From the NCBI GenBank assembly GCA_951813615.1, contig OX638377.1, positions 62,001 to 126,000 on the forward strand: 64,000 bases of DNA. Direction: 5' to 3'. Made by a program: the position numbers and the translations under genes. This document shows positions 38,363-47,484 of this stretch, piece after piece; the stretch's first letter is position 1, and each line of letters opens with the position of its first letter. The notes under the pieces are model-generated. The model was not told where the DNA came from, made no database searches, and saw only the letters and a program-made list of their open reading frames with translations. This DNA is from an uncultured Latescibacterota bacterium. Its GTDB lineage: Bacteria > Latescibacterota > UBA2968 > UBA8231.

Positions 38363-38719
38363 ATGAAAAACTTTCGACCCATAACTGCGTCTCTATTTCT
38401 GCTGCTGGCTTTCGCCTGTAGCGGCTTGCAGGTTTTCTGCGTTCCGGTCGCAGAGGCCGCGCCCATGCCCTGTCACGTTGCTAGTGCCTGCGGCGACGAG
38501 AGCCTGCAAGCAGGTTGTTGCTGTCTGCGCACCGAATCCAACAGCGCGTCTCCTCTGTTTGTCCCCCCAGCCGAGCAGCCGTCCGTCCCAATGCCTTTGG
38601 TCGGCATGGATGCGACCGCCTTGTCGCTGCCTCGCTCGTCTGTACTGCGGTCGCTGCCCAACCGCATTCCCCAACCACATCCCCCGCTTTTCCAGCTCTA
38701 CTGTTCCTTCCTGATCTGA
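38363..38719 (+). CDS. Small exported cysteine-rich protein heading the Cus operon
   Basis: A 118-residue protein with an N-terminal signal sequence (PITASLFLLLAFACSGLQVF) and a cysteine/methionine cluster after the cleavage region (PMPCHVASACGDESLQAGCCC). The rest is Pro/Ser-rich and low in structure. It lies 149 bases before the cusC start, in the same direction as the efflux genes. By position and thiol content it may be a periplasmic copper/silver-binding or sensing protein. I do not recognise the family. The start is ATG at 38363; an in-frame TTG lies six bases upstream. Confidence 0.6.
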   Translation: MKNFRPITASLFLLLAFACSGLQVFCVPVAEAAPMPCHVASACGDESLQAGCCCLRTESNSASPLFVPPAEQPSVPMPLVGMDATALSLPRSSVLRSLPNRIPQPHPPLFQLYCSFLI

Positions 38720-38817
38720 TTCTCGCCGCACGGAGTTTGTCCTAAGAGGCTGTCCGAGCTTATAGGGCATACTCGGAAATTTCCAGGCGCTTCTCAGTCT
38801 CACACTCCACTCAATTT

Positions 38818-38850
38818 GCGGGGGTTTGTACGCGAATCCCAAACCCCCGC
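38818..38850 (+). promoter_or_regulatory. Hairpin in the leader of cusC
   Basis: GCGGGGGTTTG at 38818-38828 is the exact reverse complement of CAAACCCCCGC at 38840-38850, with an 11-base loop. It ends 4 bases before the CGAGGAG ribosome site of cusC. There is no T-run, so it is not a terminator. It may be an operator or an RNA control element. Confidence 0.55.
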
Positions 38851-38868
38851 GCGGCGAGGAGTAATTAC

Positions 38869-40128
38869 ATGTACAAAAATAAAACGGCCCTGCTGCTAGC
38901 TGGTCTGCTCGCAGGACCGGTTTGGTCACAGGAAGAAGCAGCACTCGACCCCCGCGCCGAACTCGCGGAATACGTGCGCTACGCCGAACAGCACAACCCC
39001 AAGCTCAAGCAGGCTTTGACGCGCTACCAGGCCGCCCTAGCAAAGGTGCCCTCGGCGAGTGCTTGGGCCGATCCCCGCCTGACCTACGGCTATTTCGCGC
39101 GCCCGGTGGAGACGCGCACCGGCCCGCAGGAGATGCGCTTTAGCGCGGCGCAAACCTTCCCGTGGAAGGGCAAATTGGATCTCAAGGGGCGGATCGCCCA
39201 GCAAGAGGCTGAAGTCGAGGGCCAGCGCTATGAGGCCGTGCGGCGGTCGCTGATTTTTGAGGTTAAGGCCGCGTATTACGACTGCTACTTTTTGGAGCGG
39301 GCCATTGCCGTTACCGAAGAAAACTTGCGGCTGTTGGCCCACCTAGAAGAAGTAGGCCGCACCCGCTATCGCGGCGGCACCGGAGAGCACGCTCCGGTTA
39401 TCAAGGCGCAGGTGGAATTGGGCCGCTTAGAGGATCAACTGCGCAGCCTGCGTCAACAACGGCGGCCGGCCGCGGCCCGGTTAAATGCGGCACTCGGCCG
39501 CGCGGCGACCGCTCCGATAGCGGTACCCGATTCGCTGTCCATGACCGCGTTGGACCTAGACGAGGAGGGGCTAAAGGTGCGTTTGCAAGCTGCGAATCCA
39601 ATGCTGCAAATGCGGCAAGTGCAAGCGCAGGCGCAGTCTCTGGGCGTCGAGTTAGCCGGCAAGCAATTCTACCCGGACCTGACCGTGAGCCTCGATTACA
39701 TCCACATCGGCGAGCGCGGCGAGAATCCACTGATGGCCATGGCCTCGATCAATCTGCCCTTGTGGCGCTCGTCCTACGAGGCCGAGCAACGCGCGGCCAA
39801 GCTGAACCATCAGGCCGCTTTGCAGGGCGTTGCGGACGAGGAGAATAGGCTCGCTGCCGAGCTGGAACTGGCCTTGTACAAGCAGCGCGACGCCCAAAGC
39901 CGCAGTGCCCTCTACCAAGACAGCCTACTGCCCAAGGCCGAACAGGCACTCAACGTGACCCAACGCGCCTTTGCCGCCGACCGCAGCGATTTTCTCGCGG
40001 TCATCGACGCCCAACGCACTCTGCTGGAGTTCCAGCTGGCGTTCGAACGGGCACGGACCGACCAGGCCCTGCATTGGGCCGAGATAGAGAAGTTGGTCGG
40101 CGAACCCACGGAGGAAATCCAACCATGA
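38869..40128 (+). CDS. cusC: Outer-membrane factor of RND metal efflux pump (TolC/CusC family)
   Basis: A 419-residue TolC-family exporter with a signal peptide (ALLLAGLLAGPVWSQ). The two repeats of long coiled-coil helices are visible: 'YVRYAEQHNPKLKQALTRYQ'... and 'LQAANPMLQMRQVQAQAQSL', each followed by barrel strands ('DPRLTYGYFARPVETR' and 'YPDLTVSLDYIHIGE'). There is no lipobox, unlike E. coli CusC. The CusB start overlaps its stop (ATGA), and CusA follows, so the three genes form the complete CBA efflux operon for copper/silver. Confidence 0.85.
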   Translation: MYKNKTALLLAGLLAGPVWSQEEAALDPRAELAEYVRYAEQHNPKLKQALTRYQAALAKVPSASAWADPRLTYGYFARPVETRTGPQEMRFSAAQTFPWKGKLDLKGRIAQQEAEVEGQRYEAVRRSLIFEVKAAYYDCYFLERAIAVTEENLRLLAHLEEVGRTRYRGGTGEHAPVIKAQVELGRLEDQLRSLRQQRRPAAARLNAALGRAATAPIAVPDSLSMTALDLDEEGLKVRLQAANPMLQMRQVQAQAQSLGVELAGKQFYPDLTVSLDYIHIGERGENPLMAMASINLPLWRSSYEAEQRAAKLNHQAALQGVADEENRLAAELELALYKQRDAQSRSALYQDSLLPKAEQALNVTQRAFAADRSDFLAVIDAQRTLLEFQLAFERARTDQALHWAEIEKLVGEPTEEIQP

Positions 40129-41642
40129 AAGCAACAAAGCAAATCATAGCTACCGGTGTTGTGGCGGGGATCGTCGGCTTGGTGGTGGGCTGGGGTTTGG
40201 GCGGCTCGGACGCACCTAGCACTCACGCACCCGCTGCGGTTGCCGAGCAGGGCGAAACGTGGACTTGCTCGATGCACCCGCAGATTCGCCAGCCCGGCCC
40301 GGGCCAATGTCCAATCTGCGGGATGGATCTAATTCCGGTGGCTGCGCCCGCTGCGGGAGACTCTTTGGGGCCGCGCCAGTTGCGTCTCTCGCCCGCCGCG
40401 CAGGAGCTTGCCAGCATCCAGACTGCGCCGGTCGAGCGCCGCTTCGCGCCGGTCGAGACGCGGATGGTTGGCAAGATTGCAGTAGATGAGACGCAAGTCC
40501 GCTCCATCACCGCTTGGGTAGCGGGCCGGATTGATCGCCTGTACGTGGACTACACGGGCGTGCGGGTCGAAAAGGGCGACCACATAGCCTACCTCTACAG
40601 CCCCGAGTTGTTGACGGCCCAAGAGGAGCTGGTCCAGGCCCTGCGCGCCCGCGAGCGGTTGGTCGACACCAGCACGTCCGTTGGGCAGACGGCGCAGGCG
40701 ACGGTCGAGGCCGCGCGCGAAAAGCTGCGCCTGCTCGGGCTGAAGGAGGAGCAAATCGAGCGCGTCGAGCGCGAGCGCCGCGCCTCCGACCACCTGACGA
40801 TCTACGCGCCAACCGGCGGCGTGGTGATAGAAAAGCACCTCAGCGAGGGCGCGTACGTGCAGACTGGGACGCCGATTTACACCATTGCGGACTTGTCGCG
40901 GCTGTGGCTGGAACTGCGAGCCTACGAATCGGATATGTCTTGGATCCACTACGGCCAGGCTGTTGAATTCTCGGCCGAAGCCTATCCGGGCGAGGTATTC
41001 AGCGGCCAAATATCCTTCGTCGATCCTGTGCTGGACGAGCGTACGCGCACAGTGCGCGTGCGGGTCAACGTGGCCAACGAGCAAGGTCGGCTGAAGCCGG
41101 GGATGTTGGTGTGGGCCGTGGCTGAAGCCGAGGTGGGTGCCCACGGGCGCGCCATGTCGCCCGAGCTCAAGGGCAAGTGGATCAGTCCGATGCACCCAGA
41201 GATCGTCCGCGACGCGCCCGGTGCCTGCGACATTTGCGGCATGGCTCTAGTGCGCGCCGAAGAGCTGTATGACACTGGCGACGAGGCGGAGCGCGAGATG
41301 CCGCTAGTGGTGCCGGTTTCGGCACCGCTGCTGACGGGCAAACGCGCCGTAGTGTACGTCGCGCTCGGCGAGGGCCTGTACGAGGGGCGCGAGGTCGTAC
41401 TCGGGCCGCGGGCTGGGGATTACTACTTGGTTCGCGAGGGGCTGCGCGAGAAAGAGCAAGTGGTGGTCAACGGCGCATTCAAAATCGACAGTGCCCTCCA
41501 GATCCGCGCCCAGCCTAGTGCGATGTATCCAGCAGGCGGCGCGCCGGCATCTGGGCACGATCACGGTGATGGTAGCGCGTCCGCATCTTCCATGGACTCC
41601 GGCGGCACATCCGCGCCTGAGCATCACCACGGAGGCCACTGA
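40125..41642 (+). CDS. cusB: Periplasmic adaptor of Cu/Ag efflux, with two heavy-metal-binding domains
   Basis: A 505-residue membrane-fusion protein that links the inner and outer parts of the pump and delivers metal. After an N-terminal anchor (GVVAGIVGLVVGWGLGG) there is a heavy-metal-binding domain (46-70: 'WTCSMHPQIRQPGPGQCPIC'). The hairpin/lipoyl/barrel core follows ('AWVAGRIDRLYVDYTGVRVE', 'DHLTIYAPTGGVVIEKHLS'). A second copy of the metal domain lies at about 352-376 ('WISPMHPEIVRDAPGACDIC'), before the last membrane-proximal domain. The C-terminus is His-rich (GHDHGDG ... EHHHGGH). Two such domains plus a His tail are more than in E. coli CusB, which has none of these. Confidence 0.88.
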   Translation: MKATKQIIATGVVAGIVGLVVGWGLGGSDAPSTHAPAAVAEQGETWTCSMHPQIRQPGPGQCPICGMDLIPVAAPAAGDSLGPRQLRLSPAAQELASIQTAPVERRFAPVETRMVGKIAVDETQVRSITAWVAGRIDRLYVDYTGVRVEKGDHIAYLYSPELLTAQEELVQALRARERLVDTSTSVGQTAQATVEAAREKLRLLGLKEEQIERVERERRASDHLTIYAPTGGVVIEKHLSEGAYVQTGTPIYTIADLSRLWLELRAYESDMSWIHYGQAVEFSAEAYPGEVFSGQISFVDPVLDERTRTVRVRVNVANEQGRLKPGMLVWAVAEAEVGAHGRAMSPELKGKWISPMHPEIVRDAPGACDICGMALVRAEELYDTGDEAEREMPLVVPVSAPLLTGKRAVVYVALGEGLYEGREVVLGPRAGDYYLVREGLREKEQVVVNGAFKIDSALQIRAQPSAMYPAGGAPASGHDHGDGSASASSMDSGGTSAPEHHHGGH

Positions 41643-44600
41643 TGGAAGGGCAAAACTCGCTGCTCGCCCGCTTGGTGCGCTTCTTTCTCACGCGCAAGCT
41701 GGTCGTCGCGCTCATGTTGGTCGGCTTCGTGGGTTGGGGCCTTGCAGTCGCCCCCTTTGCGTGGGATTTGGAGTGGTTGCCGCGCGATCCAATCCCTGTA
41801 GATGCGATCCCAGACATTGGCGAGAACCAACAGATCGTCTTCAGCGAGTGGCCGGGTCGCTCGCCGCAAGACGTGGAAGATCAGGTGACCTATCCGCTGA
41901 CCACGGCGCTTTTGGGCGTGCCGGGCGTCGAGACGATCCGCAGTTCCTCCATGTTCGGCTTTTCGAGCATCTATGTGATTTTTGCCGAAGAAGTCGATTT
42001 CTACTGGTCGCGTTCCCGCATCCTCGAAAAGCTCAACAGCCTGCCGGCAGGTCTGCTGCCCGAAGGCGTACAGCCGGCCTTGGGACCGGACGCAACGGCC
42101 TTGGGGCAGGTATTCTGGTACACGTTGGAAGGCCGTGACGAACAGGGCGCACCCACGGGTGGCTGGGACCTGCATGAACTGCGCCGCATTCAGGACTGGC
42201 AGGTGCGCTATGCCCTGTTGGCGGCCGACGGCGTCAGCGAGGTGGCCTCCGTGGGTGGCTTTGTGCAGGAATACCAAATCGACGTCAACCCAGACGCGAT
42301 GCGCGCCTACGGGGTGCGGCTCGACGAGGTCTTCCACGCGGTGCGCATGTCCAACCGAGACGTGGGTGCGCGCACCGTAGAGCTAAATCGAGCCGAGTAC
42401 GTCATTCGCGGCATCGGATTTGTCAAAGGCTTGGCCGATCTCGAAAACGCCGTCATTAAGGCGCGGGACAACGTCCCGATATACGTCAAAAACGTCGCAC
42501 GGATCGCACTGGGACCGGCATTGCGGCGCGGTGCGCTAGACAAGGAAGGTGCAGAGGTGGTCGGTGGCGTGGTGGTGGCGCGCTATGGTGCCAATCCTTT
42601 GGCAGCTATCGAAAGCGTCAAGGCCAAGATCGCGGAAATCGCCCCGAGCCTACCCGAGAAAACGCTGCCCGACGGGCGGGTCAGTCAGGTGCAGGTGATC
42701 CCCTTTTACGACCGATCTGGCTTGATTGAGGAGACGCTGGGCACACTGGAGCGCGCCTTAAGCGAGGAGGTGCTGGTAACGGTGATCGTGGTGCTGGCGC
42801 TGGTGATGAATCTGCGCGGAGCCATGCTGGTCTCCGGGCTGTTGCCGCTGGCCGTACTCGCCTGCTTCGCCGCGATGAAGGTCTTTGGCATTGACGCCAA
42901 CATAGTCGCCCTCTCCGGCATTGCCATTGCTATCGGCACCATGGTCGATATGGGAATCGTCATCAGCGAGAACATCCTCAAGCACTTAGAGGATGCCGAC
43001 GCGGAGGACGAACGCTTGGAAGTGATTTTCCGTGCCACGCGCGAGGTCGGCGGTGCCGTGTTGACGGCCGTGCTGACCACGGTGGTGGGCTTTTTACCCG
43101 TCTTTGCCATGCAAGGGGCCGAGGGCAAGCTCTTTGCACCGTTGGCTTTTACTAAGACCTTCGCGCTGTTGGCCGCGGTGTGGCTGTCGCTGACGGCTTT
43201 GCCGGCCTTGGCGCACTGTGTGTTTGGCACGCGACTGGGGCGTTGGGCTCCCGGTCTTTGGGCAGTCTGTGGTCTTGGGGTGGCCCTCGCGCTGTCGTGG
43301 TGGGTTGGTCTGCTGCTGATAGCTATTGGGACTTATCACCTGTTCGCCGCTCGCGTACCGGAGCGGGTGCGCTTGTGGGTGGCGCGGGGTGTTATAGCCG
43401 CTGCGGCTGTTGGGGTCGTCGTCGTGCTGGCGGAACACTGGTTGCCCCTTGGCCCGGAAAAGGGCGGCTGGCGCAATTTTATCTTCGCCGCAGGATTGAT
43501 TGGCGGCCTGTTGGCGCTTTTTCGCGCCTTGCAACACGTATTCCCTCGCGTGCTTGGGTGGTGTCTGGATCACAAGGGCTTGGCCCTGCTGTTCCCCTTG
43601 TTGCTGACGCTGGTGGGCGCGTCCGCGTGGTTGGGTTTTGCCCGCGTCTTCGGCTTTGTGCCGCCCGCCCTGCGCCATTCAGCGCCCTTTGCCGCTCTCG
43701 CCGAGGCCCTGCCTGGGTTGGGCAAGGAGTTTATGCCGCCCCTCGACGAAGGTTCTTTCCTGTGGATGCCGACGACCATGCCCCACGCTTCCATCGGTGA
43801 GGTGCTCGACGTCCTGCAGAAGCAAAACGCGGCCATTGCGCAGATACCAGAAGTGGAGTCCGCCGTGGGGAAGCTGGGACGGGCGGAGTCGCCACTGGAT
43901 CCAGCGCCGATTTCCATGATTGAGACTGTGATCAACTATCGTGCGGAACACCTGACCGACGAGGATGGTCGCCGCCGATTGTTCGCTTTTGACGAGCATG
44001 ACACGGACCTGTTCCGCGCGTCCGATGGTACGCCCGCGTTCGCCCCTGATGGCTCGCCCTACAAGGTGCCGGGACGCTATCTGCGCGACGGGGCTGGCCG
44101 CCTCGTACCCGACGCCGAGGGGCGGCCTTTTCGCTTGTGGCGTCCGCCCTTAGATCCCGCGCTCAATCCGGGGCGCGCCGCTTGGCCGGGGATACAGGGG
44201 CCCGATGATATATGGGCGGAGATCGCGCGGGCTGGCCAGATCCCCGGCTCAACCTCGGCACCGAAGTTGCAGCCGATTGCCGCGCGGCTCGTCATGTTGC
44301 AGAGCGGGATGCGTGCCCCCATGGGCGTTGAGATCAAAGGCCCGAGTTTGGAGGCCATCGAGCGCGCCGGCTTGGAGATAGAGCGCTTGCTCAAGAAAGT
44401 GCCCTCGGTTGAGCCAGCGACCGTCAACGCCGACCGCATCGTCGGCAAGCCCTACTTGGAGATCCACATCGACCGCGAGGCCATTGCCCGCCACGGCATC
44501 GCCCTGCAAAAGGTGCAGGACGTAATTGAGATCGCCATCGGGGGCAAGCTGGTTACGACCACGGTGGAAGGCCGCGAGCGCTATCCGGTGCGGGTGCGCT

Positions 44601-45508
44601 ACATGCGCGAACTGCGCGACAGCGTCGAGGAGGTGGTACGCATTCTGGTGCCAGCGCCGGACGGGGCGCAGATTCCCTTGGGCGAGTTGGCCGAGATTCG
44701 CTACGTGCGTGGCCCCCAAGTAATCAAGAGCGAGGATACGTTTTTGCTAGGCTACGTGCTCTTCGACAAGAGGCCGGGGTATGCGGAAGTCGATGTGGTG
44801 GAAGCGTGTCGATATTATTTGGCCAGTAAAAGGGCCAATGGCGATCTCGTGCTAGATACCGGCGTCAGCTACACCTTTGCCGGCAGTTACGAAAACCAAC
44901 TGCGAGCGCAGAAAAAGCTCAACGTGCTGTTGCCACTCGCGCTGGCGATTATTTTCCTCATTCTCTATTTCCAGTTTGGCAACGCCGCCACGGCCCTGAT
45001 GGTCTTTTCTGGGGTTGCGGTGGCTTGGGCCGGTGGTTTCGCCATGCTCTGGCTCTACGGGCAGGAATGGTTTTTGGACTTCTCCGTCTTCGGCACACAG
45101 ATGCGCGACCTCTTCCACGTCCGTCCGCTGAACTTGAGCGTGGCGGTATGGGTGGGTTTTCTCGCGCTATTTGGCATTGCCTCGGACAACGGCGTGATCG
45201 TGGCGACGTACTTGCGCCAACTCTTCCGCGAGCAAAAGCCAGCGACCGTCGAGGCGATGCGCCGTGCGGCACTCGCCGCTGGGGTGCGGCGCATCCGCCC
45301 CTGCCTGATGACCGCGGCTACCACGATCTTGGCGCTGATCCCCGTGCTGACGGCGAGTGGACGCGGCGCAGACCTCATGCTGCCGATGGCCATTCCCACC
45401 TTCGGCGGCATGATGGCGGTGGTGCTGACAGCGCCGATTGTGCCGGTGCTCTACTGCGCGGTCGAGGAGTGGAAGCTGCGGGTGGCGGCTTGGCGGTCAG
45501 CGGAGTAA
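41642..45508 (+). CDS. cusA: RND heavy-metal efflux permease (CusA/CzcA family), extended
   Basis: A 1288-residue proton-driven inner-membrane pump, expected to export Cu(I)/Ag(I) with the two preceding gene products. The family motifs are present: 'AVDAIPDIGENQQIVF'-like N-terminus ('VDAIPDIGENQQIVFSEWPG'), the TM4 acidic/glycine region 'GIAIAIGTMVDMGIVISENI' with the proton-relay acids, and the TM11 region 'MLPMAIPTFGGMMAVVLTAP'. It is ~240 residues longer than E. coli CusA because extra hydrophobic segments lie at about 515-655 and an extended acidic segment follows at about 770-860 ('FDEHDTDLFRASDGTPAFA'). The start overlaps the cusB stop by one base. Confidence 0.9.
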   Translation: MEGQNSLLARLVRFFLTRKLVVALMLVGFVGWGLAVAPFAWDLEWLPRDPIPVDAIPDIGENQQIVFSEWPGRSPQDVEDQVTYPLTTALLGVPGVETIRSSSMFGFSSIYVIFAEEVDFYWSRSRILEKLNSLPAGLLPEGVQPALGPDATALGQVFWYTLEGRDEQGAPTGGWDLHELRRIQDWQVRYALLAADGVSEVASVGGFVQEYQIDVNPDAMRAYGVRLDEVFHAVRMSNRDVGARTVELNRAEYVIRGIGFVKGLADLENAVIKARDNVPIYVKNVARIALGPALRRGALDKEGAEVVGGVVVARYGANPLAAIESVKAKIAEIAPSLPEKTLPDGRVSQVQVIPFYDRSGLIEETLGTLERALSEEVLVTVIVVLALVMNLRGAMLVSGLLPLAVLACFAAMKVFGIDANIVALSGIAIAIGTMVDMGIVISENILKHLEDADAEDERLEVIFRATREVGGAVLTAVLTTVVGFLPVFAMQGAEGKLFAPLAFTKTFALLAAVWLSLTALPALAHCVFGTRLGRWAPGLWAVCGLGVALALSWWVGLLLIAIGTYHLFAARVPERVRLWVARGVIAAAAVGVVVVLAEHWLPLGPEKGGWRNFIFAAGLIGGLLALFRALQHVFPRVLGWCLDHKGLALLFPLLLTLVGASAWLGFARVFGFVPPALRHSAPFAALAEALPGLGKEFMPPLDEGSFLWMPTTMPHASIGEVLDVLQKQNAAIAQIPEVESAVGKLGRAESPLDPAPISMIETVINYRAEHLTDEDGRRRLFAFDEHDTDLFRASDGTPAFAPDGSPYKVPGRYLRDGAGRLVPDAEGRPFRLWRPPLDPALNPGRAAWPGIQGPDDIWAEIARAGQIPGSTSAPKLQPIAARLVMLQSGMRAPMGVEIKGPSLEAIERAGLEIERLLKKVPSVEPATVNADRIVGKPYLEIHIDREAIARHGIALQKVQDVIEIAIGGKLVTTTVEGRERYPVRVRYMRELRDSVEEVVRILVPAPDGAQIPLGELAEIRYVRGPQVIKSEDTFLLGYVLFDKRPGYAEVDVVEACRYYLASKRANGDLVLDTGVSYTFAGSYENQLRAQKKLNVLLPLALAIIFLILYFQFGNAATALMVFSGVAVAWAGGFAMLWLYGQEWFLDFSVFGTQMRDLFHVRPLNLSVAVWVGFLALFGIASDNGVIVATYLRQLFREQKPATVEAMRRAALAAGVRRIRPCLMTAATTILALIPVLTASGRGADLMLPMAIPTFGGMMAVVLTAPIVPVLYCAVEEWKLRVAAWRSAE

Positions 45509-45514
45509 CGCCCC

Positions 45515-47335
45515 TCAATCATCGTCTTCGCGCTCGCTGAGCAGTTCACCGCGCTGGAGCCGCTCGGCGTTTTCCGTGGCCCAGAGGATGTTCTTCATCA
45601 CCTTTTGCGCGGTGATATACCGGGTCGCGGCCAAAAGGTGGACGCGCTTTTCCTCGGGGTCGTCGCTCAAGTCGTAGTGCCGGAACGCGGCTTCGAGCAC
45701 TTGGAACATGTGCAGCTCGGCGTCTTCGCGGAGCATAATGTGGGACAAGGCGTGGCGGAGCTTGGCGATATCGCGTCCTTCTTCGAGATACTGGCTGACG
45801 AGGACTTCGGCCTCGAAGACCTTTTGGAAATCGGCCAATTCGCCGAGGTGCTTGAGCATGTCCTCGCTGGAGGTGAAGTGCTCGTCGAGCTTCTGTCCGT
45901 GTCGTGGGACGCGGGCGGAGGGCATGTTGAGCCAGCGCAGGTAGGTGAGGAAGACCGCGCCGTGGAAAATGGCGCGCAACAGCTCTTTGCTGGCGGCGTA
46001 GTGAAAGGTGCAGTAGAGCGCGTGGGCGTAGGAATAAATGTTGGCCACGTCGTGCCAGTCGCCCTCGTTCTTGAGGTGGAAGCGCAGGGTGCGCAACGCG
46101 CTGGCGTAGGTCATGGCGCGGCAGAGTTGGGTTGGCGGCACGCCAGCGCGCAGGGCTTCTTCGACGCGGGCGAGGATGGGTTCAAAGTCGTCGCCGAGCA
46201 TGACTTGAGTGAACTCGGAGACGTCGATGGTGGCTTCGTTGCGCTGATTGTCCTCCCAGATGTCGTCTAGGCGCGTGAAGATGTTTTCTAAGACCGGCAG
46301 GCTGTCGGCCCAGCGCGAGGTCTCTTCGTGGCGGGTGCGGCTCACCAGATCGACGGCGATCGGGCGGAGGATCTCGTGTGCGCCGACCCATTCCACGTAG
46401 TCGAGGGCCTCAAACATTTTGTTGGCAAAGTCGAGGGCGTGCCCGTCGCCGGTGAAGTAGAAATCCGTGGCCGCGGTGAAGACGAAATCCGCGAGGGTTT
46501 CCTTGCCGCAGTCGCGGTCGTGCAAGGTGAGCAAGATGCGCTCGGCCGCGCCGTGGTGTCGCTGATCGACAAAGGTGCGAAACCAGCGCTTGAGGGTGGC
46601 CAAATCTTGATCGGTATTGCTGCGGGGAAAGGGGAAGCGCTGGCGGCGCGACGATCCCGAAGTGCGCCGCGAAATCTGGGTCAAACCGTGGACGAGAAAG
46701 AGATTTTGGTCGGCCTCGGCGATGTCGTCCCACATATTCGCCGCAAGGGTTAGGATGGCAACGCCGGAAGACCAGCCTTCGCTGGTTTTGTGCGCGCCGT
46801 AGTAAAGGCCCTGTTGGATGATTTCCTGTGGGGTAGCACCTGTTTGGCGGAGTGCGGCGACTGCTTTGGCGATGAGGAAGGAACTGCGGTCTTTAAGCCC
46901 TTGTTCAAGGGCGCGCTTGCCTCGGGCCACGAGCCGCAGGCGGGCCTCTTCTTTCTCGCCGGGCGGGATGCCGACCCAAGCATAGCCGTCGTCGCGGACT
47001 TCGACGGGAAAGGCTTTTAGGTCGTCGCCCGAAGTCAGCAGGCAGCCGCCGGTCTTTAGGTCAAATTCCCAGTGGTGCCAGTGGCAGATCAGCACTCCGT
47101 CGCGGATGCTGCCTTTGGACATGGGGTAGCCCATGTGCGGACAGCGATTGTCAACGGCGTGGAAGGACCCTTCGTAGAGAAAGACTGCGAGGTGGATGCC
47201 GTCAATGGTAAAGGGCCGGCCCTCGCCGTCGGCAAATTCGCTGGCCGGTGCGAGCCGGTGATAGACGCAGGTCGCTGGATCGACATCAATCTGCGGCCGC
47301 ATTTCGCTTAGGTCGAGACGTTGAGCAGTGGACAT
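45515..47335 (-). CDS. Rieske [2Fe-2S] protein fused to a large helical domain of unknown function
   Basis: A 606-residue protein. The start at 47335 has an AGGAGG site. The N-terminal ~110 residues form a ferredoxin-type Rieske domain with ligands C65, H67, C84 and H87 ('CPHMGYPM' ... 'ICHWHHWEFD'). The remaining ~490 residues are predicted mainly helical and contain several His/Asp/Glu-rich stretches ('YFTGDGHALDFANKMFEA', 'HKTSEGWSSGV'), but I cannot assign the domain; it is not the normal alpha-subunit catalytic domain of ring-hydroxylating oxygenases. There is no signal peptide, so it is probably cytosolic. It lies between the Cus operon (convergent, six bases) and a c-heme protein (divergent), so a redox function connected with metal stress is possible but unproven. 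Confidence 0.75.
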   Translation of the reverse strand: MSTAQRLDLSEMRPQIDVDPATCVYHRLAPASEFADGEGRPFTIDGIHLAVFLYEGSFHAVDNRCPHMGYPMSKGSIRDGVLICHWHHWEFDLKTGGCLLTSGDDLKAFPVEVRDDGYAWVGIPPGEKEEARLRLVARGKRALEQGLKDRSSFLIAKAVAALRQTGATPQEIIQQGLYYGAHKTSEGWSSGVAILTLAANMWDDIAEADQNLFLVHGLTQISRRTSGSSRRQRFPFPRSNTDQDLATLKRWFRTFVDQRHHGAAERILLTLHDRDCGKETLADFVFTAATDFYFTGDGHALDFANKMFEALDYVEWVGAHEILRPIAVDLVSRTRHEETSRWADSLPVLENIFTRLDDIWEDNQRNEATIDVSEFTQVMLGDDFEPILARVEEALRAGVPPTQLCRAMTYASALRTLRFHLKNEGDWHDVANIYSYAHALYCTFHYAASKELLRAIFHGAVFLTYLRWLNMPSARVPRHGQKLDEHFTSSEDMLKHLGELADFQKVFEAEVLVSQYLEEGRDIAKLRHALSHIMLREDAELHMFQVLEAAFRHYDLSDDPEEKRVHLLAATRYITAQKVMKNILWATENAERLQRGELLSEREDDD

Positions 47336-47484
47336 GAGTGTTGCCTCCTGTGGAATGGACAGCAATAATATGCGCGATTCGGCGGTGAGGGGCGAGGGGT
47401 TTGTGTTGACTTGTAGTGCTGCGCGTGAGCATGTTCTGAGAAGAGAGGTATCTCGTGGCGCATAACAAGGAAAGGAGATTTTCT

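Noticed and set aside
38720..38817. A further small gene between the Cys-rich protein and cusC
   Set aside because: No open frame with a ribosome site was found. Only the leader hairpin after it is notable.
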